A stretch of DNA of 64,000 bases from JAAXHH01 sp965225915 (GTDB lineage Bacteria; JAAXHH01). The stretch is from NCBI GenBank assembly GCA_965225915.1, contig OZ245326.1, positions 2,170,001-2,234,000 of the forward strand, read 5' to 3'. The position numbers and the translations under genes are program-made. The notes below the pieces were generated by a model. It saw only the letters and a program-made list of their open reading frames with translations. It was not told the origin of the DNA and searched no databases. Positions 60,507-64,000 of this stretch are shown one piece after another; the stretch's first letter is position 1, and every line of letters starts with the position of its first letter.

Positions 60507-60533
60507 GGTACTTCCTCGGTCGGAATCATTCAT

Positions 60534-61166
60534 TCATGACCGGCCATACAGTTGGACCAACTTGCCCACATTCTCATCATCTATGGTGTTTACCCGGCCA
60601 AGCAGACGAGCTACGAGGGCAATCTGCGCAATATGCTCCACGGTTTCCATCTTGTGATACGCCGTGATTATGTCTGGACCCAATGTCAGCGCGCCATGGT
60701 TTTCCAGTAAGATTGCATCATGATCACATACGTATTTCCTGAGCGATTCGACCAACTCCATGGTTCCCGGTGTACCGTATGGGGCAGTGGGAATGGAACC
60801 CAGGGAGACGATCACTTCGGGCAACAGGTTTTCGGGCAGATTAATACCGGCCACGGAAAACCCTGTCGCCGTAGGAGGGTGGGCGTGGGCCACGGCGTGC
60901 ACATCCGGACGCTCACGATACACCATCAGGTGCATCTTCATTTCGGACGACGGCTCGTGATCGCCGGAGACCACCCTTCCGTCATAGTCGACGACGATTA
61001 ACTGTTCCGGGGTCAGGTATCCCTTGCTGACGCCGGTCATCGTAATCAGAAGGCGGTTTTCGGACAATCGAACGCTGATGTTTCCATCGTTCGAGGCTAC
61101 GTAACCCCGGTCATACATCCGCTTGCCAACCTGGATTACGTCGGTTATGGCTTGCTCAAGATGCAA
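60534..61166 (-). CDS. Class II aldolase/adducin-family protein
   Basis: A 210-residue Zn aldolase, fuculose-phosphate-aldolase-like. Zn ligands are HAHPPTATGF (two His) and ENHGALTLG (His); SSEMKMHL carries the catalytic Glu. NDGNISVRL is the phosphate-site segment. The likely substrate is a sugar 1-phosphate or methylthioribulose 1-phosphate (MtnB-like); this cannot be decided. The start is apparently TTG at 61166, as no ATG is in frame before the conserved N-terminal helix. Confidence 0.85.
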   Translation of the reverse strand: MHLEQAITDVIQVGKRMYDRGYVASNDGNISVRLSENRLLITMTGVSKGYLTPEQLIVVDYDGRVVSGDHEPSSEMKMHLMVYRERPDVHAVAHAHPPTATGFSVAGINLPENLLPEVIVSLGSIPTAPYGTPGTMELVESLRKYVCDHDAILLENHGALTLGPDIITAYHKMETVEHIAQIALVARLLGRVNTIDDENVGKLVQLYGRS

Positions 61167-61215
61167 GATAAAACATTTCCATGTAATTGTTTACGGATTG
61201 AGAAGCACGGCTTCG

Positions 61216-61244
61216 AATATATCCGGCACGATGATCCTGCACAA
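61216..61244 (-). promoter_or_regulatory. Promoter of the aldolase-HU-PurM-like run
   Basis: On the minus strand TTGTGC (61244-61239), a 17-bp spacer and TATATT (61221-61216), about 45 bp before the aldolase start and just after the selA-like stop codon. It makes this group separable from the upstream glycosyltransferase-selA pair. Confidence 0.6.
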
Positions 61245-61262
61245 GTTTTTTAATTCCATAAG

Positions 61263-62669
61263 TTATAAGTCCGCCTCAACGATCCTGGCCACGTCCGGGA
61301 TCCGGCATTTCTCCACGCCGAGCATATCGATCAGGAGCCGATCTGGGCCGTAATCGACGAGCAAGGACGGGGTCCCGCGCGCCCAGCGGACAGCCTTGCC
61401 GACCAGGTCTTCGGACCGCGCGCCTTCCGGATGGACCGATACCGCGAAGCTGGCCATGCTGTCGCGGGGGAGCTGGTACGGCGTCAGGTACGCAGGTCGT
61501 TCGACTACCGCGCATGACGCCCGGAAGCGGCCGTTATTCGACAGTCGATCGACGAGTGCCCGGGCGCGTGTACCTACCTCATCCCGCGACGCGGTGAGCA
61601 TGTGGACCGCCGGATGGCTATCGAGGTCGCATGGGCTGTCTGACAGTTCCGTCAGCCTTGCTTCGAGTCCCGCCCGGACGTGCCTGGATGCCTGCATCGC
61701 GGGCCACTGTCCGTGCCCGCGTATTCGCGCCAGCACATGGCGCCTTCCAACCAGAAGACCGCAGGGAGGCCCGCCGATCAGACCGCCGCCGGCAAGGATA
61801 ATCAACGGCGTGCCGAATCGAAGGGCCTCGGCGACGGAGCACGCAGGCCGGTAAGCCGCGGAAGCGACCGGGCGCAACGTCGTATCACCGGCCAGGTAGA
61901 GGACCGTGGTGCCGGTTTCCTCCCCGGTCCGTACGATCTCTTCCAATCCGGCTTGTTCCGTAAAGCCCTGGAGGGTGTAGGTGGACGGCCGAATACAGGT
62001 GATCAGCGCGGTCTGGTTACTCACCGCGGATCGGTAGTCGGACAAGCGGGTCTTGTTGGTGGCGCCGGTCTCGACCACCCTGGCGCCGGCAAGCTCGCAA
62101 AACGACACCGGATCGACGGGCCTGTCATCGTATGGCGCGTCGATCAACCCCAGGTGACTCCGGTTTATGACGACTTCCTCCCCTTTCGCGATGGATTGAA
62201 CCGCCAGCAGGAACGCTGCCGGGACGGAGCGGGCGACCAGGGCGTCTTCCGCGCCGGTCAGTTCACGCAACAGCCGGGCGATGCGGCCTTTTTCCTCGTA
62301 TGCCGCGAATATAAGCGCCAGCTCGGAAGCCCTCCGCGCGGTCGCCCCGACATAGCGATTCCGCGTCCCGGGATGGAAAAGGATACCGGAGGCATTGATC
62401 AGAACGCCGTCCAGGGAACCGCTTTCGCTTTCCAGGTGTGCAACGACCCGCTCGGCCAGGTCCTGCGGGTGCAACCGCGTTTTTTCCGCCGCGTGGGGCT
62501 GGTACCGGATCCTGTTCCTCGCCTCGCGCAGTACCTTACCGATCACGGCGTCGATTCGCCGGTCCTCGTATCGCCCGCGCAGTTCCCGAATACCGGGTTG
62601 GCACTGCAGGACATGCACCGAAGGCAGGCGGGCGAGCAGAGGCCTTAGGTCTTCCCGGCCGGGTCTCAT
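61263..62669 (-). CDS. SelA-like protein lacking the PLP lysine
   Basis: A 468-residue protein that follows the seryl-tRNA(Sec) selenium transferase plan: LRPLLARLPSVHVLQ at the start, LINASGILFHPGTRN (canonical INATGVVLHTNLGR), LLRELTGAEDALVARSVPAAFLLAV, VETGATNKTRLSDY and STYTLQGFTEQ. At the PLP site, where SelA has SGDKLLGGPQAG, this protein has AGGGLIGGPPCG (residues 293-304), so the lysine is Gly296 and the preceding Asp is Gly295. It is translationally coupled (ATGA) to the glycosyltransferase upstream. It may be a non-PLP relative with a new role; the SelA homology is clear, the function is not. Confidence 0.8.
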   Translation of the reverse strand: MRPGREDLRPLLARLPSVHVLQCQPGIRELRGRYEDRRIDAVIGKVLREARNRIRYQPHAAEKTRLHPQDLAERVVAHLESESGSLDGVLINASGILFHPGTRNRYVGATARRASELALIFAAYEEKGRIARLLRELTGAEDALVARSVPAAFLLAVQSIAKGEEVVINRSHLGLIDAPYDDRPVDPVSFCELAGARVVETGATNKTRLSDYRSAVSNQTALITCIRPSTYTLQGFTEQAGLEEIVRTGEETGTTVLYLAGDTTLRPVASAAYRPACSVAEALRFGTPLIILAGGGLIGGPPCGLLVGRRHVLARIRGHGQWPAMQASRHVRAGLEARLTELSDSPCDLDSHPAVHMLTASRDEVGTRARALVDRLSNNGRFRASCAVVERPAYLTPYQLPRDSMASFAVSVHPEGARSEDLVGKAVRWARGTPSLLVDYGPDRLLIDMLGVEKCRIPDVARIVEADL

Positions 62670-63376
62670 GTCGGATTCCTTCCCCGTGTCAATTCATCCA
62701 GTATGGATTCCGTGTGCCGTCCGGTTACGCGGTCACCGTCTGCGCGCAGCAATCGTATTTCGCGGGAAACCCTTTCAAGGTCGGCGGGACGGTCCACATC
62801 GTACCAAGGTGGGAGTTCATGGCAGAAAAGGCCGCATTTACGGATCGCCATCCGAGTCTGCCGCAGTACGCGGCCGGTGCCCCAGTCGATGGACTCGAAC
62901 AGGCTCGCGTAATGTTCGACGGACTTCCGCCCGTGTCCCAGTCCGATCAGGTAGTAGCCCCCGTCGGTGGCGGGTCCCAGCACGACATCGTGTCGGTCCA
63001 GCGATCGAAAGGCCTCTTCGACGTATGCGATCGGGAGAAGGGGGCTGTCTCCACCGAGAACAACCGTTTTGACCGATTTTTTTATCAAAAACATCGTGAA
63101 GGCGTTCGACAGCCGTTCCCCGAGATGGGCGCCGCGCTGGTCGAACCAGTTCACTTCGGGGTTGCCCAGGGCGGCCTGGATTTCCGCCAGTCCGTCATCG
63201 GGCGTCCAGGCCACGTACAGGGACGCGCCGGCAACCCGCCGTGCAAGATGAAGCGTGTCCTGTATGAAGGCACGATAGAGTTCCGCCGCCTCGGCGTTCG
63301 AAACCTGTGAGGTCAACCGGGTCTTCACTGTCCCCGGCCTCGGCGCTTTCATGAACAGGACGAGTGCGTTCGTCAT
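62666..63376 (-). CDS. TIGR04282-family glycosyltransferase-like protein (DUF2064)
   Basis: A 236-residue GT-A-like protein: ALVLFMKAPRPGTVKTRLT at the N-terminus (nucleotide-site pattern), then GERLSNAFTMFL, VVLGGDSPLLP (DSP in place of DxD) and LGPATDGGYYLIGL. The start at 63376 is preceded by GGAG. The family is found with rSAM/selenodomain and glycolipid genes. Target unknown. Its TGA overlaps the selA-like ATG by 4 bases. Confidence 0.85.
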   Translation of the reverse strand: MTNALVLFMKAPRPGTVKTRLTSQVSNAEAAELYRAFIQDTLHLARRVAGASLYVAWTPDDGLAEIQAALGNPEVNWFDQRGAHLGERLSNAFTMFLIKKSVKTVVLGGDSPLLPIAYVEEAFRSLDRHDVVLGPATDGGYYLIGLGHGRKSVEHYASLFESIDWGTGRVLRQTRMAIRKCGLFCHELPPWYDVDRPADLERVSREIRLLRADGDRVTGRHTESILDELTRGRNPT

Positions 63377-63466
63377 GCCATCGCTCCGACAGAAGGGGTA
63401 TTTCGGGGCGGAAAACCGGATCCGCCGCGGTGGAATGACCAGGCGCGGAAACCGATGCAATCCCGC

Positions 63467-63495
63467 ATACTACCCACCTGGCCCTGTCGTGTCAA
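63467..63495 (-). promoter_or_regulatory. Promoter of the glycosyltransferase-selA-like pair
   Basis: On the minus strand TTGACA (63495-63490), a 17-bp spacer and TAGTAT (63472-63467), about 90 bp before the glycosyltransferase start. It is divergent from the DHH-gene promoter; the 310-bp gap 63377-63686 holds these two promoters and an AT-rich stretch (63490-63560) but no gene that could be recognised. Confidence 0.75.
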
Positions 63496-63557
63496 ATAAA
63501 ACCTTATTTATCAACCATTTAACCAATTTGAAACTCGCTCTGGATCAACAATAAACC

Positions 63558-63587
63558 TTGACATGGAGGGGGTTTGAACGGTATATT
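63558..63587 (+). promoter_or_regulatory. Promoter of the DHH phosphoesterase gene
   Basis: TTGACA (63558-63563), an 18-bp spacer and TATATT (63582-63587), about 100 bp upstream of the ATG. The predicted start is near 63594. Confidence 0.75.
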
Positions 63588-63686
63588 CGGCGCCTCTAAC
63601 CGTATGCCGCGTCCCCGTTCCACCGGAACGGAGTACGGAATAAAGAGTTACGACGAAATACAAGGTCCGATCTATGGGATATGACC

Positions 63687-64000
63687 ATGTGGGATGAAGT
63701 AAAGGCGGTCATCGAATCGAATCAGTCCTTCGTGATCTCGAGTCACGTCAATCCCGACGGTGACTCGGTCGGGTCGGCCCTGGGGATCTACGAATTTCTG
63801 AAGGCGCTGGGGAAGAACGTCGTCGTAGCCATGAACGACACCATACCCGATGCCTATACCTGGCTGGATCCCGATGGGGATATCCTGGCTCCCGCCACGG
63901 AGGCGGATATCGAGCGTCTGGGTTCTGTGGACGTGGTCGTCATCGTGGACGCCAACAGCTGGGACCGGGTGGGACGGCTACGGAAGTCGCTGGAGGAATC
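63687..64000 (+). CDS. DHH-family phosphoesterase (NrnA-like), N-terminal part
   Basis: The first 104 codons, open to the window end. It begins MWDEVKAVIESNQSFVISSHVNPDGDSVGSALG, in which SSHVNPDGDS is the DHH-family metal motif, and continues with VDVVVIVDANSWDRVG (second metal Asp). This matches NrnA oligoribonuclease/pAp phosphatase. GGGA lies 7 bases before the ATG at 63687; ATG 63681 is an alternative. The gene often accompanies rbfA and truB, which would lie outside the window. Confidence 0.88.
   Translation, partial: MWDEVKAVIESNQSFVISSHVNPDGDSVGSALGIYEFLKALGKNVVVAMNDTIPDAYTWLDPDGDILAPATEADIERLGSVDVVVIVDANSWDRVGRLRKSLEE

Noticed and set aside
61190..61258. 22-codon frame (MELKNLCRIIVP...) between the selA-like and aldolase genes
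   Set aside because: It overlaps the predicted aldolase promoter, is very short and has no supporting homology or strong ribosome-binding site.

Overview
The window is a high-GC bacterial chromosome segment packed almost entirely with core genes. No mobile element, integrase scar, CRISPR array or rRNA was seen. Promoters are of the classical sigma-70 kind (TTGACA, 17-18 bp, TATAAT-like), and Shine-Dalgarno sites and 4-base ATGA/GTGA/TTGA gene overlaps are common. Two proteins carry lipoboxes, and an orphan Mla-type ABC ATPase is present. The many TIM-barrel sugar isomerases, a Gfo/Idh/MocA oxidoreductase and a phytanoyl-CoA-dioxygenase-like gene resemble uncultivated FCB-group lineages such as Latescibacterota. 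That placement is only an impression: no phylogeny was possible.

Layout. (1) 1-6801, minus strand: four tRNA genes (Thr-Tyr-Gly-Thr), tuf, secE, nusG, rplK, rplA, rplJ, rplL and the first 584 codons of rpoB, in the same order as the E. coli thrU-tyrU-glyT-thrT-tufB-secE-nusG-rplKAJL-rpoB region. (2) 6921-11684, minus: a DUF624-like membrane protein, tmk, a small membrane protein, a dual-specificity phosphatase, a sugar isomerase and aspS. (3) 11812-26389, plus: an aromatic amino acid supra-operon, trpEGDCF-aroE-aroC-aroKB-aroQ-trpBA-aroH-aroF-tyrA-pheA. It holds every shikimate, Trp, Phe and Tyr step except EPSP synthase and the aminotransferase. A strong promoter and a 39-codon leader peptide precede it. 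The peptide contains two Trp-Trp pairs among Phe and Tyr residues and is followed by an intrinsic terminator, with competing stems that match ribosome-mediated attenuation. (4) 26401-28297: a degenerate 9-bp tandem repeat and an NFACT/RqcH-type gene on the minus strand. (5) 28482-43392, plus: one promoter, then nineteen closely spaced housekeeping genes from yicC to yraN, including gmk, rpoZ, coaBC, dnaB, tgt, def, fmt, rsmB, ffh, rpsP, rimM, trmD and rplS; a PHP-domain gene follows. (6) 44682-46800, minus: pyrC and a YgfZ-like gene, divergent from glyS. (7) 48670-52659, plus: oxidoreductase, isomerase and an oligopeptide-binding lipoprotein without a permease. (8) 52662-59088, minus: smg/DUF494, topA, a Xer recombinase, an Ig-like lipoprotein and a PhyH-like dioxygenase from one promoter. 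(9) 59118-63495, minus: a TIGR04282 glycosyltransferase and a SelA-like protein lacking the PLP lysine, then a class II aldolase, an HU/IHF protein and a PurM-like protein. (10) 63558-64000, plus: the start of a DHH-family phosphoesterase.

The most interesting items are the aromatic-rich leader and attenuator and the supra-operon it controls, the SelA-like protein without its catalytic lysine, possible attenuator hairpins between rplL and rpoB, an insertion in GlyRS, and several substitutions at positions that are usually conserved (RpoB, CoaBC, RqcH).
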